Source: Anoplopoma fimbria (taxonomy: Eukaryota; Chordata; Actinopteri; Perciformes; Anoplopomatidae). Taken from it: DNA of 64,000 bases. The stretch spans positions 20,607,921 to 20,671,920 of the forward strand of contig NC_072462.1 of the NCBI RefSeq assembly GCF_027596085.1, given 5' to 3'. Below are positions 28,002 to 40,995 of this stretch, in pieces (the first letter of the stretch is position 1; the number at the start of each line of letters is the position of its first letter). The position numbers and the translations under genes were made by a program. The notes under the pieces were generated by a model that ran no database searches, had not been told where the DNA came from, and was given only the letters and a program-made list of their open reading frames with translations.

Positions 28002-28173
28002 CACCCAGACCACTTAGCCTTATTAGTCTACAACAAAGATTAATATTTCAAAACCATAAACAACCAAAACAAACAGAGAGGCCACCGTGGCACCATAACT
28101 CAGGCCCAGGCCACTTAACGTTATTGTAAACCAAATATTTAATATTTCAAACCATAAAGTAAAACAAACCGAC
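28002..28173. repeat. degenerate local duplication, two ~75-bp units
   Basis: Units at 28002-28078 and 28101-28173 share, in order, CC.G.CCACTTA.C.TTATT, TTAATATTTCAAA, ACCATAAA and AAAACAAAC. The offset is about 99 bp. Several indels indicate age. Confidence 0.65.
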
Positions 28174-28623
28174 AAGCTCTTTGTCCAGCCGGAGTGCCAT
28201 CCATCCTCTCCTCCTGTCTTTACTCACGCTTCTTTTCTTCCCCCTCTTCACTTCATCTGCGCATTGTTTAGTTGTGTGTTTTGGTTATTCGAATTAATCA
28301 AATGCCCTAAATGGAACAGCGGTCTGTCTACAGGGAGGGAGGCAAAAGCTTACAGAAACAGTTGGGATGTTAAGAGAGACAAGATGGAATAAGGAAAGAA
28401 TCTTGACAACATGGGAATGATGAAGAAAGGGAAAGAGAAGAGAAAGAAGGCAAAAGGAAAAGAACGGCAGATTGGGATAGAGGATGAAAGCGAGAGTGCG
28501 AGTGAGTATGGACGGTTTACAAAGCACAGCAAACAGTGAAGTGAGAGGGATGGAGAGGAAGCAGCAAAGCAATTAACAAAAAGAGAGGCAATAAGTGAGT
28601 CAGAAATAACACATGGATATTGC

Positions 28624-28625
<2 letters not shown>

Positions 28626-28670
<45 letters not shown>
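28626..28670. repeat. (TG)n microsatellite, 45 bp
   Basis: TG tract followed by ACGTGTGTTTG. Confidence 0.97.
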
Positions 28671-28673
<3 letters not shown>

Positions 28674-28878
28674 TGTGTTTGTCTAGGAGGGGGGATGAAA
28701 CTGCAGAAGGGAATAAAAAGGAGGGGGAAAAGAAAAAGAAAAAAAGAGGCTATTAGTGATTGTCTAGGTGATCAGTTCTTGTTGCTGTTATTGCATCTTG
28801 GCCCTGATGCAGACCAGAGTCAGCTCAAACATAACACACCATCAGTCACACTCTAATGACTAGCTAGCTCAATGTTTC

Positions 28879-28891
28879 TGTGTGTGTGCGT

Positions 28892-28966
<75 letters not shown>
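28879..28966. repeat. (TG)n microsatellite, 88 bp, CG-interrupted at its 5' end
   Basis: TGTG with three CG interruptions at the left and a perfect tract to the right, ending GAGAG. Confidence 0.97.
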
Positions 28967-28968
<2 letters not shown>

Positions 28969-31361
28969 AGATTGGGCACTTGATTTGTTATCTCTTTGCA
29001 GGGTCCAGCAGTCATCACATGCCTCTTTCTAAGTCTTTTTTTAAGTGAAAAGAAAAATTCCTCTTCAATGTCTGTGGCGATGCGTGTTAGGCTCTTATCT
29101 TATGAAGAGCTACATGATGAATGGTGTTCTTCTTTTCCTAGCACTAATACAGAACATTTATTATAATCTTCAACTACTCATGCATGCTGAAGTTAACCTT
29201 CTAAAATACTCCTGAGCCTGCTAATGCTATTATTGATTCACTGGATACCTTTAGCGCGTCTGTTGTAATAACTGATGTTTAATTGACTGATTGTTATTGT
29301 CACTCATGTTTCCTACGTTAATATTGTTATCGTATACCTGTCAATATGGCGTCTGAAAGCTGTGTCTTTTGTTCTGTGTCACCCGGCCCGAGCCTTTATT
29401 GAGATTATAATAGACTGGAAGTGCTATTGATTGGAAAATGAAGGGGATCTGGTTTACATTATTCCTGCTGAATCTGGATTTCATGGACCGTATTGGTTCT
29501 TAATTTCATCCGCAGATGGCGTGCTCGCTATGGGTTTTGTGGACGTCAACCCCAACTATGGTCACACACACACATTTACTTATTTTTTCAGACAGCTTTC
29601 TTATTCACCCCTCTCCCCCCTTCTCTTGCATTTGACAGAATTCTCCATAATTAGTTTGGCCAAGGCTGCTCCGCTGTTTTTAATGGGGTGAAATGATTTC
29701 ACTGCATCAGCATAGAGGTTTGGAAAAGTTCATCCAACCACTCGATCTCCCCAAACTCTCTCTGTGTGTAGATAATTGTGAGCCACTGCCCTGAATCTGT
29801 GTTTGTGCATATCTTTGTGTTTGCAACGTGTGTTTTCTTTTTCTCGCAACTCCGTCTTGATAATGACTTATCGATCTGGCGACAAAGTAATTTGTCACCA
29901 TGGGAGCATGCCTGATGATAAGTGCACGACGCATTTCTTTCTCTCGTTTACTTTGTTTAACTCCAACTTTTCTGTTGTCCCTCCAGGCTCCCGTTTCACT
30001 TCTCATCTCCTCCTCCGTAATTCACCCTCCCCCTTTTCTCTCGGTCAGAACGACAGACTTCTGCCTTGATGTGGCTGTGCTGCGATATCCGAGGGAAAGC
30101 AATCTGTCTTGTGTGATTTTGCGGTCAGAAGTTAGAGTTTCATACGGCGTTATCCATTGTAGAAGTCCCCACATCCTGCGTCTATCCCAGTTCTCTCCTC
30201 CTCACCGCTGTGGAAGGCCACCATATCCTGCAGCTATCCTCCGTGACTACCGCAGCTGTTTCCAAATGATTCCTCATGAGGGTGAAGTTAGGAGGGAGAG
30301 CGGGTTTGCATTAAATAAGGCACTTTGAAAAATTAAGGCGATTCCCCTCTTTAAGATTTGCTTAAATCATTTCATTTTGTTGGCTTTCAGTGTGACTGAT
30401 GTGCTGCATTTTTTTTTTTATGTGCATATTTTATGTGTGATCATATGGCATCCTTCTATGTTATCTTCCCTTTTAATAACATGAAGTGCTTTCTAACAAA
30501 GTTGTTTTTGCCGAATGCACTGTATTAAAAAGTGGATTTTACCCTTGATGGTGCGTACCCACCTCGAACTTGCACTTCCTGTGTATGAAGTATTTATTAG
30601 GTTTGCTGTGATTCATTCTAATGTCCTCACACAGTGACTCTTAAAAAGCCTCAGTCGCTCAGCATCATGTCGAGAGCGTTGTAGGAAACTATAAATACTG
30701 AGCAGCATTTTGTGAGTGAAACAGCATCAGGCACCTCTGAACACTGGGAGATCAAAATAGCAACTGTTTGAAAGAAAAAAATTGATTTAATTCCTACAAC
30801 ACTTGTAAACTTATTTCAAGCCTGATGTCAAATACTATTTCACCTTCAAGTCTATTTTTGTTGCGTTTAGTTGAGCAAAATCTGCATAGACAGCTGTCTA
30901 AATCGCACAAATATCCCGCTGTATATTACTTGAACTTATTGAACGTATTGATCACTGCTCCCAGTCTGTGTCTGGGAGCTTGCCTGTTTCAATACAAGCA
31001 GAATCCCCTCACTTTCTCCCCTCATTAAATCAATGAATCTATACGAACTAACGCTGTTGATTTCGGCCTATGGAGGCGACAAGAAAACGTTTTTGGTTTT
31101 AGTAAATCTCTGCTGCCAGCTATCTTTGTAAAGGCAGAGCCAGCCGCCATCTACTCGTCTCACCAGGAGCTGCTGCTTACAGACGGCTGGAGACTGGCAG
31201 AGACATCCAAACGCAGACAGCTGTTTCAATCATCAAGATGTTGCATGGATTGAATTTTAAGAGTGAAAGGCTCCCACACTGTGGAGGTTTTTGATTGTGT
31301 TCCGTGTTGGGTTGCCATCAAGCTTTTACTCGCTTCACTCAACTCGGTGCTGCCTTGACGT

Positions 31362-31438
31362 CCCCAACTAATAATCGATAATCCAATTTGTCGGTCATTG
31401 ATTTTTGTCGACTACGTTAAGTATTCGTTGCACCCCTT
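31362..31438. repeat. edge of an hAT-like dispersed repeat
   Basis: CCCCAACTAATAATCGATAA, then TTGTCGACTACGTTAAGTAT and TCGTTGCACCCCT. This is a worn version of the common AATCGATTA...GTCGACTA...CGTTGCAGCCC edge seen in teleost non-autonomous elements. Its body cannot be delimited. Confidence 0.4.
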
Positions 31439-31499
31439 CACTCTATGTGCCCCTATAGCGTCAGTTTTGCACATGTCAGTTTTCTACATGTCAATATCT

Positions 31500-31640
31500 G
31501 CTCATAACATGCATACTTTGTGTTTTCAAAATGAACTTCTATGTCACAGGAAACAACTTGGTTACTATGAGGAAACAAAACTGCTTGTTTAGGTTTAGGA
31601 GAAGACTGTGGTTAGTTAAGTATGGTCACACAAAAACACA
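31500..31640. repeat. possible dispersed repeat fragment
   Basis: Words such as GAGGAAACAAAACTGCTTGT and TTTAGGTTTAGGAGAAGACT, then GTGGTTAG, are of a type I associate with fish repeats containing (GTTTAGG)-like runs. It is supported only by that resemblance. Confidence 0.3.
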
Positions 31641-32369
31641 GCTTGGTATATTGAGATCATACAATAATTATCTCATTAAAATTGTGAAACAATTATTTGT
31701 TCTAATTTAAGGGCAAAAATCATTAAAAAAAACATGTAGATCTTTTTGGATAGATCACTCACTGACTAACAAACAGGTTGTATTAATGGCTAGAGATATT
31801 CATTTTACTAGTTATTACTCTGTTGATTATTATTTTATAAAATAATAGTTATAATGTGAAATTATAACCAGTCTATAAACCCCAAAAGGTATTTCACTTT
31901 GCGATGAAATAAAACAAAGTAAAGCCACAGATTTTCACATTTGAAAAGCTGGAACCACATATAATTGTTGGTGTCGGAGCGACTAATAAGTTCAAGGCTC
32001 GCTGAATTGTACTCTTTAGTCTTAATTTGTTCCTTTAAATGAACGGAGTGCTTGGTTGCAGTCCAACTGTACGATTAAGATCTAAAACACAGGGGTGTAT
32101 TTTTCATTTACTCGCTCAGTGCAGCTTTTATCAGTCCAATCGAGGCCAATGTGGTGAAACGTTGCTCTCCTAAACAAGGGACTTGTTTTAACTGCTGCAT
32201 GAGTGAAAACTTTCTCCCTCTGGGTTTGTGGAAGGGGTGCTGTTGTCTGATTCCTCTAAAGGAGATTAATGAAAGGAGTACAAACAGAGAAGAAGGGGAG
32301 AGACTGAGGGATGATAGAGAGGCCGTGAGGGAGGGAGGGAGGGAGTGGACGGCTAGGAGGGTTGTAGGT

Positions 32370-32370
<1 letters not shown>

Positions 32371-32435
<65 letters not shown>

Positions 32436-32451
32436 AGTGTGTGTGTGTGTT
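32371..32451. repeat. (TG)n microsatellite, 81 bp, one CA interruption
   Basis: Perfect TG to 32434, a short CA interruption, then TG again to 32450. Confidence 0.98.
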
Positions 32452-33189
32452 GGTTGGGGACTCCTCTGTGAAGTCCATTCATGCCCTGCTGAATCAATGG
32501 AATTCTTTCTCCCGCTCTCTCTGGTTTTTCCCTTTTTCTTTCACATTTTCTGATTCCCTCACAGACTTACTCCCTCTCTCTCTGTCTCTCTCTCTCTTTT
32601 ATGGTTTCTATCCCTCTCTCGCCCCGCATTCCTCCTGTCTTGCCTGTCACGGCCTTATGTCTGTGATGTCATTCAGGACAAAGAAGCCAAGCTTGCCTGG
32701 AATGTGAGACTGACTGAGAGAGTGAGACGGTGATCGGGGGAGAGAAGTTTAGAATGGGTGAGAAAAAGTCAGAGAGTGACCCAGGGGGATTAAATGGTAA
32801 AAAAAAAACATAAAAAATGTCACAAAGCAGTGAGTAGCAGGACACAGAATCTTCTGTCAGAATGTAATGTTTTCTCTGGAAACGTTACAGTAAATATTTG
32901 AGTTAATGACAGAAAATGGTCTCTGCACATTTTTAAGAACATTGTTGATTTGAAAAGATTTGGGAAAGCTGCATGGAGAGACATGAGGCAAAGGTACTGC
33001 TCGAGGTGGAAAGGTGCTTGTGTGTGTTCTACAAACAACTGGAAGTTATTGTAATTGGGGTGTTCATTTATCCAGCTTACCAGCACATACAGCAGTTAGA
33101 GCCGCAACAAAGTTTTTTTTAAGATACTTTAAAACCCTGAGTGCAAGTTGTGTCAAAAATGTTAGTCCTTCTCATCAACATGGACTGGA

Positions 33190-33256
33190 TGAGCCAGGGA
33201 TCGAACTGCCAATCCTTTGATTGAAGGACAACCCTGCTCTACCACTGAGCCACAGT
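33190..33256 (-). repeat. tRNA-derived SINE-like fragment (tRNA pseudogene)
   Basis: On the minus strand the segment reads TGTGGCTCAGTGGTAGAGCA, a good pol III A box (TGGCTCAGTGG) with a D-arm fold GCTC...GAGC. It continues to GGCAGTTCGATCCCTGGCTC, a B box (GTTCGATCCC) in a T-arm-like position. The middle does not form a proper anticodon arm with a seven-base loop, and the 5' and 3' ends do not pair into an acceptor stem. It is therefore not a working tRNA gene. This is the tRNA-like head typical of a fish SINE. Confidence 0.7.
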
Positions 33257-33308
33257 CGGATAGATGACCACAGAGTGGGTCACAGTTTCACACTTTGAAA
33301 AGCCCTCG

Positions 33309-33311
<3 letters not shown>

Positions 33312-33376
<65 letters not shown>
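33312..33376. repeat. (TAA)n microsatellite, ~64 bp
   Basis: About 21 uninterrupted TAA units, starting some 55 bp to the right of the SINE-like tRNA segment. Confidence 0.97.
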
Positions 33377-34913
33377 GCCGCCTAAAGAGGTTGACTTGAA
33401 GATGCTTGCTTTGTAAGATATAAAAACAGATTTGTTTTTCTTCTATTTAATCATGAAACTGTCAGCAATGACAGAAAGACTGAGCTGCCGAGTAGAAAAT
33501 AGCATATTTCCCCAGGCAGGTTTATTAGATTTCAGCTAATCCAAACGTCATTGAATTATTTTATTATTTAGGTGCATTAAAGTTCTTCGCTTTCTCTCTC
33601 TCTTTCTGTCTTTTTCTTCGTCTAGTTTCTAATAGCACACTTTAATGATTGCTAATCAAACAATAGATGTCAAACTTTCTTGTCTAAAATGACTTTTCTT
33701 TTCTTCGACACGTGTGCGGATTCATATCTATATTTTAAGTTTAATATAATAATCATCATTACTTATAAAGCACTTAAAAAAAAGGTTGCAATGACCTTCA
33801 CATAGAGTGACAGATTTAACACCAATGATGATGAAATGGAAATAAAAGGAAATTCACATAAAATAAGTTTTTGAGACAACTTAGCTCTCAGTTAAAAGTT
33901 GGTTTTGAGATGAGGTGTAAGAGATAGTACTCAAACAGCCTAGTCATAGTCTTGTCTCCTTAACTTCCTTAATTTCCCTGAGTAGTGTCACAAACACTGA
34001 ACTGATTTTTTGGCAATTTGTAGTGATTTGTCACAAATACAAATGTTGCATGTTGGAGTTTGAGTTGACGGCCTACGAAGTATTGGCGATCATTAGTTAG
34101 CTCTCGTCTCTGTTCGGTTACTATGCGACCAGATAGCGACGTGTCAGCTCTCCTCACGTTGACAATGATGCAACTCATCTGAATGCTATGTTCCCATAAC
34201 AAAGTTGTCTGTGAATAGGAAAAATGCACTGAAAGATTTAAAAAAAATGTAGGGGTCATTTTGTCCAGAAATCAGAGGTCAGTTTCCTCTTTACTTCCCT
34301 TTAGCTGCTCCTGTTGCCAGGCAGCACTTCCCTGTTAGCTGTTTGGGAACTATTTTGATCCTCTGGGGAAATGAGTGACAGTGGTCTTTCTTCCTACGCC
34401 ATGCTGGTATGCATGTTCTTACATACCGATGTTGTCATTTGTGTGCTCCTGTGCATGAATGGATATGGAATATAGCAAAGTTCCCAAGGTTGTCAGGCCG
34501 CTGAATGAATAATTCAGCACGCCATCATAGCCTGTGTGAGTGACACGTAAGTGTTTCTGCATGTTGACTGTGTTTTCCTTAATCCTCACTTCAGCTGATT
34601 TCAAGGTAAGAAGGAATGAGGAAAAAAGGACGAGATAAAAAAGTGGTGGAAAAAAACTAGCCAAAGAGGAAGATTAAAAGGCATCATGGAAAATGACAAA
34701 CGAGAGAACAAAGAGGAGGACAAGGACAGGAAGAGAGGGAAAAAGGGGAAGAGGAGAGGAAGATTGCAGATATAGGGAGGAAGTAGAGGAGAGACAGGGA
34801 GGTTAAAGGGGAAATAAAGCAGAAACTATAATATCAAATGTAAGCATAAAATCCCATTAATATTCTGACTCAGGCACAGCGACTATGTGTGTACCAATAG
34901 AGGAATATGTGTT

Positions 34914-34920
<7 letters not shown>

Positions 34921-35005
<85 letters not shown>
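34921..35005. repeat. (TG)n microsatellite, 85 bp, left arm of inverted pair
   Basis: Perfect TG tract. A CA tract of similar length lies 110 bp downstream (35116-35187), so the two are complementary along one strand. Confidence 0.98.
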
Positions 35006-35006
<1 letters not shown>

Positions 35007-35114
35007 AGTGTGCCCTCTAGTCAGGCCTTTCCGTCAGACGGACATGTTGATGGATGAAGCTGTCACTGCCTGTGGGTCTCGCTTATCAGGCAGTCAAATA
35101 CCCCTCTCTGCAGA

Positions 35115-35115
<1 letters not shown>

Positions 35116-35187
<72 letters not shown>
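35116..35187. repeat. (CA)n microsatellite, 72 bp, right arm of inverted pair
   Basis: Perfect CA tract, complementary to 34921-35005. Confidence 0.98.
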
Positions 35188-35189
<2 letters not shown>

Positions 35190-36719
35190 CATGAACTTAC
35201 ACACATACAAGCAGACAATGAGACACTTGCAAAGAGGAGGTAATAGCCAATAACAAATAGAAGGTTTAGAGTTGAAGCAGTCAGTAAGCTGGAGAGAGGA
35301 GAATAGGTTTCTCTCTGAGCTGTCCGACTGCCACCATCGTCAAACCAACTCAGTGATTCTGTTTCATGTTGATCTAAAGAGAATGACGGAGGTAGTGAAG
35401 GTTATAGCTTGGTAGACTTAAAGGTGCACAGATACCAAACCGAGCCAAATACATCAGTTTCAGGAATTGCTTTTGTCAACAAGGTGTCAAAGAAATTATG
35501 TCAGAGATTTCCATTTAAATAAATGTCTGTAAACTCACAGTCTTTCGTCAAATTAGGTAGAACAATGATTGAGGCCCTCTGATGAAAGCCCTTGCAGAGA
35601 TCTTCGCGATCGTAACTTTAAACACTATGGGCATTCTATTGAGAAGACAGATATGATACGCGAAACAATAGTGGAGGTAAACAACGACAGTACAGTGTTT
35701 ACTTAGTAAAAAGTGTAGCATGTCATGTAAGGCACAGGGTAATTTAAAGTGCATAAAAATTAAATACTTAAACAACTGAGCAAATGACACATCTGAGGCC
35801 ACACAGAATAAATAACATCAAATTAAGCAAAAGTAAAAAGATATGGAGCCCTTCTCTGTAAATGTTGCATGGCATTTCATGAATTTCATCAAAATTGGTT
35901 GCTCAGCAAATATGAAGTGTGAATCAGTTGTGTATCTATGCTCCTTTTTTACATCTACAGTGCCATACTTCAAATGTTTCACAAAAAACGAGTAGCTTGA
36001 GAAGTGGTTAATCACACAACCTATATGTGCAGGGCTAAAAATAAATGTCTGGCTTCTGATACTCCTTTGGCTTTCAAAGACTCTGGTGCAGACAGCGAGT
36101 CGCACCAATTACACCTACTCTGTACTTCCAGGGAAGACTTCTCAAAGTAGCATTCGCCTGCATCCTTTAGGAGCAACTTATCTGAAGAGAGAGATTGCAG
36201 GTGTCGTCTTTTGATCACAAAGAAGCTTTTTATTCACTTCATCTGTTACATAACTCCCTCCCTCACACTTCTTTCTCTTCACCCAGTGGAAAGTAGTCAT
36301 CATGACACAGCTTACAGATGACACATTAAGGAGAAACACAGGCTCATCCTTGCAGAACACTTCACCTCTATCACTGCGTCCTTGTTTGCATCCACTTTGT
36401 GTTATTCATTGACTCTGGGTTGTAGTTTGTCCAATTTTTACACCTTTCTATTCAATGAGACCAAGAGTTGAACATCGTGGACATGTGGTAAGAAATTGTT
36501 TTACGCTATAAAGTAACAGCATATATCACTTATTTCTATGCACAGTGTATTATGTATATACTGTGTAAAATGAAGCATCATGAGTGATGCCCAGAGGAGA
36601 CGGCAAAGCGCTTTCCAATTTTCCAAGTGAGTGTTTTGGTTTTTTTGGAGAAGGGGAGCGAGACTCAGCATGCTCTCATCCTCACTCTTCTTTACACTCT
36701 AAGGTAGTTGGCATGGGGG

Positions 36720-36834
<115 letters not shown>

Positions 36835-36966
36835 GTTTGTCCGCTCTGGTATGCATGCCTGTGTGGCTCACCCACACAGCAGTAAATTCTGTTATCCTTG
36901 GGGGTCCGACTGTGCAAGGATTACACTGGCATCCCACTCTGGTTTTTAAAACACAAACAAACACAG

Positions 36967-36968
<2 letters not shown>

Positions 36969-37001
<33 letters not shown>
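36969..37001. repeat. (CA)n microsatellite, 33 bp
   Basis: Perfect AC tract, complementary to part of 36721-36831. Confidence 0.97.
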
Positions 37002-37005
<4 letters not shown>

Positions 37006-37956
37006 TGCACACACAAAATCATATGCACAATAACACACGTAGACACGCATTCCAAAGCGCACCTGCACAACACACACTCATATGTGCGTGCACAGCAGCT
37101 TGGCTTTGCCACGGCTCCGCTTTTCAATTTTCAGCTCAATTACATTCCACTGTTACCTATTCTAAACCAAGAGCCATCTTTTCCCTCAGGACACACACAC
37201 ACACTTATTTAACGCTACTGCATCCCACTTAAGCCCAAGATTGTGTGGCCTCCTCAACTTTTACTGAAAGTGAGAATCATTGGGTTCTGAGGAGACTTTT
37301 GAGAACTTTTTCATTCAGTTTTTCAGAGAGGACGCTGAGATTTAAGAACACTGGATTTTATGAACTTCCACTGTTGCTGTATGTAGAATAATTATTTTAT
37401 ACAGTTAATAAAATCATAAGGTACAGAATGCATAGACCCCAACTTTAATATCACCACAAAAATGAATCCAAGTCGCAAAAAATCCCCCTAAATTAGACCC
37501 TTAACCTCTTTGCAACGTTGCACCAAGAACCTTCTGCTATTCCAGGAAAGGGAGCATGGATCAAAGTCCAATATATTTTAAATTAAAAAGTCAATTTGAT
37601 TTTATTTACAAACCACAACTTAAAACAATAAAACATTGTGGCACCGAATCAATAGAAAGAAGTATGACAATAAATCTCAAAATGTAAAATATGTTTTAAA
37701 TCCAAGAATTCAAGCCAGAAGTTAAGCAACATTTCAGTCTGCTTTTAATCAACTTCTCATGATGGAGTAAATGCAGCTGCTGTCTCTGCATGACAACAGA
37801 AGTACACAGTGTCAGTAAATCTGGCAAGATTAAAGGTATATTCCACAAAAAAGCTGTTTCAACACCGCTATATGACTTCATGATGAATTTGAATTGAGTT
37901 AAAATCAATCTTAGTCTCCCATTTAAAAAAAAAACATGTCTACTTGTCCAAATATG

Positions 37957-37967
37957 CACACACACAC

Positions 37968-38010
<43 letters not shown>

Positions 38011-38050
38011 AACGCACACGCACACACACACGCACATACACACTCACACA
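37957..38050. repeat. (CA)n microsatellite with CG interruptions, ~94 bp
   Basis: CA repeats with CGCA interruptions. A long TG tract follows at 38172. Confidence 0.95.
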
Positions 38051-38170
38051 GTCTGCAGCCCTAATAGCATTGCAGGCGAGCCTACAAAGAGAACAAACAC
38101 CCATGTAATGTGGCGGTTCCCTCTCATTGACACCGGGCCCTGGAATGCAACACAGGGGGGGCTAGGAGAC

Positions 38171-38295
<125 letters not shown>

Positions 38296-38441
38296 ACGTT
38301 TCTGTCAGATTAGCCTAATGATTAGCATTACTGAGAACTGACAGCAAGAGGAAGGAACAATGAGTGTCATTTATCCTCTTTTTCTCTCTCTTGCCCACTC
38401 ACTTTCTTTTTTTAGCTCTGTTCCTTGCTTTTAATCTCTGA

Positions 38442-38476
38442 CCCCCCCTCACCCCCACCCCAACCCCTACCCCCCC
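38442..38476 (-). other. strong G-quadruplex motif on the minus strand
   Basis: The + strand has five C runs of 7, 5, 4, 4 and 7 bases separated by only 1-3 bases. The minus strand thus has five G runs with very short loops, well above the usual four-run G3+N1-7 rule. It is followed by a small (CCTG)n run (38485-38500). Confidence 0.85.
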
Positions 38477-39019
38477 TCACCGTCTGCCTGCCTGCCTGCC
38501 TCCCTCTCAATGTTTTTATTCCCACATAGAGTAGATTTGGCTTTTATAAAAGAGGATAGAAATAAATCCTGATAAGAGGACTTACTGGAATACGTTCAAA
38601 GTGACACACACAATTACAATCAAAAATGATTCTACAATCTGACACCAACAAAAACGGTCTAGCAGATAAAATATAACGACAGGTTGCCACCTCAAAGCCC
38701 TGTAATATAGTTGAGGCACCATGTGCAAATAAAAGCTGTTTATAATCAACTAGTGATAGGTCATAAAGGTTGAGGTTGAGGCTGGTTGATACCTATGATA
38801 TGAATTCACCACAGAAAATGGAGGGTTTGGAAGAAGTGTACAAGATAGAGAGGAGAAGCGATGAAAAAGGATGATTAGGGAGACAAAAGTAAACCAAAGG
38901 GGACACATGAAGAGATTGAAGGCGTGAAAAGGCACACGGTGTACTCCCCCTGTCTCCAGCCTCTCTCCGACACTGAACTATTGATCTTCATGTGAAATAC
39001 CCAGAAATAGGGCTTTAAA

Positions 39020-39295
39020 AAAAGACACCACAGGTGAATAGGAACAAAATAATCAACTAATAGATATCACCATGAAACTCTGTCAGTTGATCCACAAAAT
39101 AGACATGAATAAAACTGGAAAGTTTGTTGTTTGTAAGTGCTACTGAAGTGGAGATTTTTGGCTCAGAGTATCAGAAAATTATTATGAATGAATGAAAATT
39201 AAGATACATTCTGCAATTCACTACAGATGAATAGGGTGATTTTTTTTAAAATAATTGTTATCACCATGAAACTTCCTGAGTTGATTACTTACATT
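39020..39295. repeat. possible internal duplication / dispersed repeat
   Basis: Two stretches, about 39033-39094 and 39228-39290, share TGAATAGG, a central AAATAAT, TATCACCATGAAACT and GTTGAT in the same order. They may be parts of one repeat with internal similarity. Confidence 0.4.
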
Positions 39296-39892
39296 GAGAC
39301 AACAGCTTTTTGTATTACACATTTTCTGAAATGTTATGTTTAAATATGCTAATCTAATGCTAACTGTTGGTGAATTTGGGAGACACAAATAGACAAAGTT
39401 GTAAATGAAACATCTAAATGTGTATTGTGGATGCTTTTCCACTTAAACTAGGAGCTGGCATCCAACATGGCTTTTCTAGCTTCACTCTACAGCAAACTGC
39501 AAATGTGTTGCCATTTATTATTTAAAGTAATCAACAGGAATACATGTTTCCAAATGGATTAATTCATTTTTATCATGTTTGGGTGCAGACAGACAGGAAG
39601 AACAGTTACAACTAACATACACCTTTAACTGCAAACATGTGAGACGGTTGTGTAACATTTACTTTAAAGAAGAAGCAAGTGTCATAGGGATTCCAAAAAA
39701 TTGACTTCTTCAGTAATAGCAAACCTTCAGGGAAGAAGAAAAAATAACATTTTCATTTATTTTATATTGGTGTTTTTTTGCTTTGATCTCCCCCCAATTT
39801 AGTTATATCACAAACTTCAGGAGGTGGAGTTGGCTGAAGTCAGAGAGGAATAAAAGTAGAGTGAAAAAAAATCTTCAAAAACCGAGGCATCA

Positions 39893-39927
39893 GTTTGTTT
39901 GTTTATTTGTTTGTTTGTTTGCTTGCT
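39893..39927. repeat. (TTTG)n microsatellite, ~35 bp
   Basis: About eight TTTG/TTTA/CTTG tetramers. Confidence 0.9.
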
Positions 39928-40654
39928 TCTCTTTGCTGTTGAAACCAAACAGGACTCAGAGGAATGAGGATAGGTGCCATAAGAGCATCCTGTGAGGGTT
40001 GTGCCTGAGCCAAAATGCTGCTTAGGGAATGAGATCACTGTTTGTTCCTTCATTTAACCGTGCAGACTGGCTCTTACTTGCTTTATTGCTTCAATTTAGC
40101 CCGGCTTCTTGCCCGTTCTTGCCTTCAGGAGTGAAAAGTTTGAGACATTTTCTCTCAAGGACGAGGGAATTACATTTTTATGATTGCCATATCTGCTCTG
40201 GAATCTTCACAGAACGACACTTTACAACATATTAGATGGGATGCATCCCTTATTTTTCACACTGTCATTTTCTTGCTGTGAAGCTTGCTCCTTGTTGATA
40301 AGAAGTAACTCACATCTGTGATACAAAGTGACCACAAGGTCCTTCCACTATGAGCTGAAGGGAATGCAACAACTGAGAGAACAGTTCACATGCAAATTTA
40401 GCATCTACATCAACACAGCGATATTCTTTCTTTTACATGATGTAAATCATAATTTATTTTCTTTTTATTTATTTTATTTACTTTTTTTAACGGTACATGT
40501 AGCATATGTATGCAAAGCTGTGTTTTACTGTACTGCCCTACATTCAAAACTACCCTTAACAAGTATAAAGTACAAGCTTCAGTTACTCCGTTTGTTAGTT
40601 TGTTAGTGACACCATATAATCATAACCCCATGGGGACGGTCTTCAAAAAGATCA

Positions 40655-40995
40655 GAAAGCCTCATTTCAAGTGACAAAGCCCTCTAGTGGCCGTAGTAAT
40701 TATGACGGAAGCAAGGAAGGAAGTCAAGCGACGTTATTATAAAGTCCATATAGGAATGAGACAATGTGATCTCACTGAAGTACGTAAAATAACCCCAACC
40801 TCCCAATGTCACATTACAGAATGTGTAAAATGATGCCGCCATTGCTGAGACAATCAAAACGTTAGGTTTAGGCAACAAAGCCACTTAACATAAGTACAAG
40901 TCTTGTCGCTTCGTAATAACTCAACAACACTTTGGGACACAAACACCGATCCTATGTTTGAAAGTCCAGTGTTACTGCTTCGTCTTTTGTAGGAA
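40655..40995. repeat. possible dispersed repeat
   Basis: Holds CCCTCTAGTGGCCG, then ACGTAAAATAACCCCAACCT, GTTAGGTTTAGGCAACAAAG, CACTTTGGGACACAAACAC and GAAAGTCCAGTGTT. These words recur together in fish dispersed repeats as I remember them. Ends not defined. Confidence 0.4.

Noticed and set aside
28370..28750. Purine-rich strand that might encode a charged protein
   Set aside because: Low-complexity A/G DNA; frames are Lys/Glu/Arg noise with no conserved pattern.
29516..29640. ATG after CCGCAG encoding MACSLWVLW..., looking like a short signal peptide exon
   Set aside because: The frame soon runs into ACAC repeats and a stop, with no donor and no similarity I recognise.
33190..33256. Functional tRNA gene
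   Set aside because: A and B boxes are present but there is no acceptor stem and no seven-base anticodon loop; called as a SINE-like relic instead.
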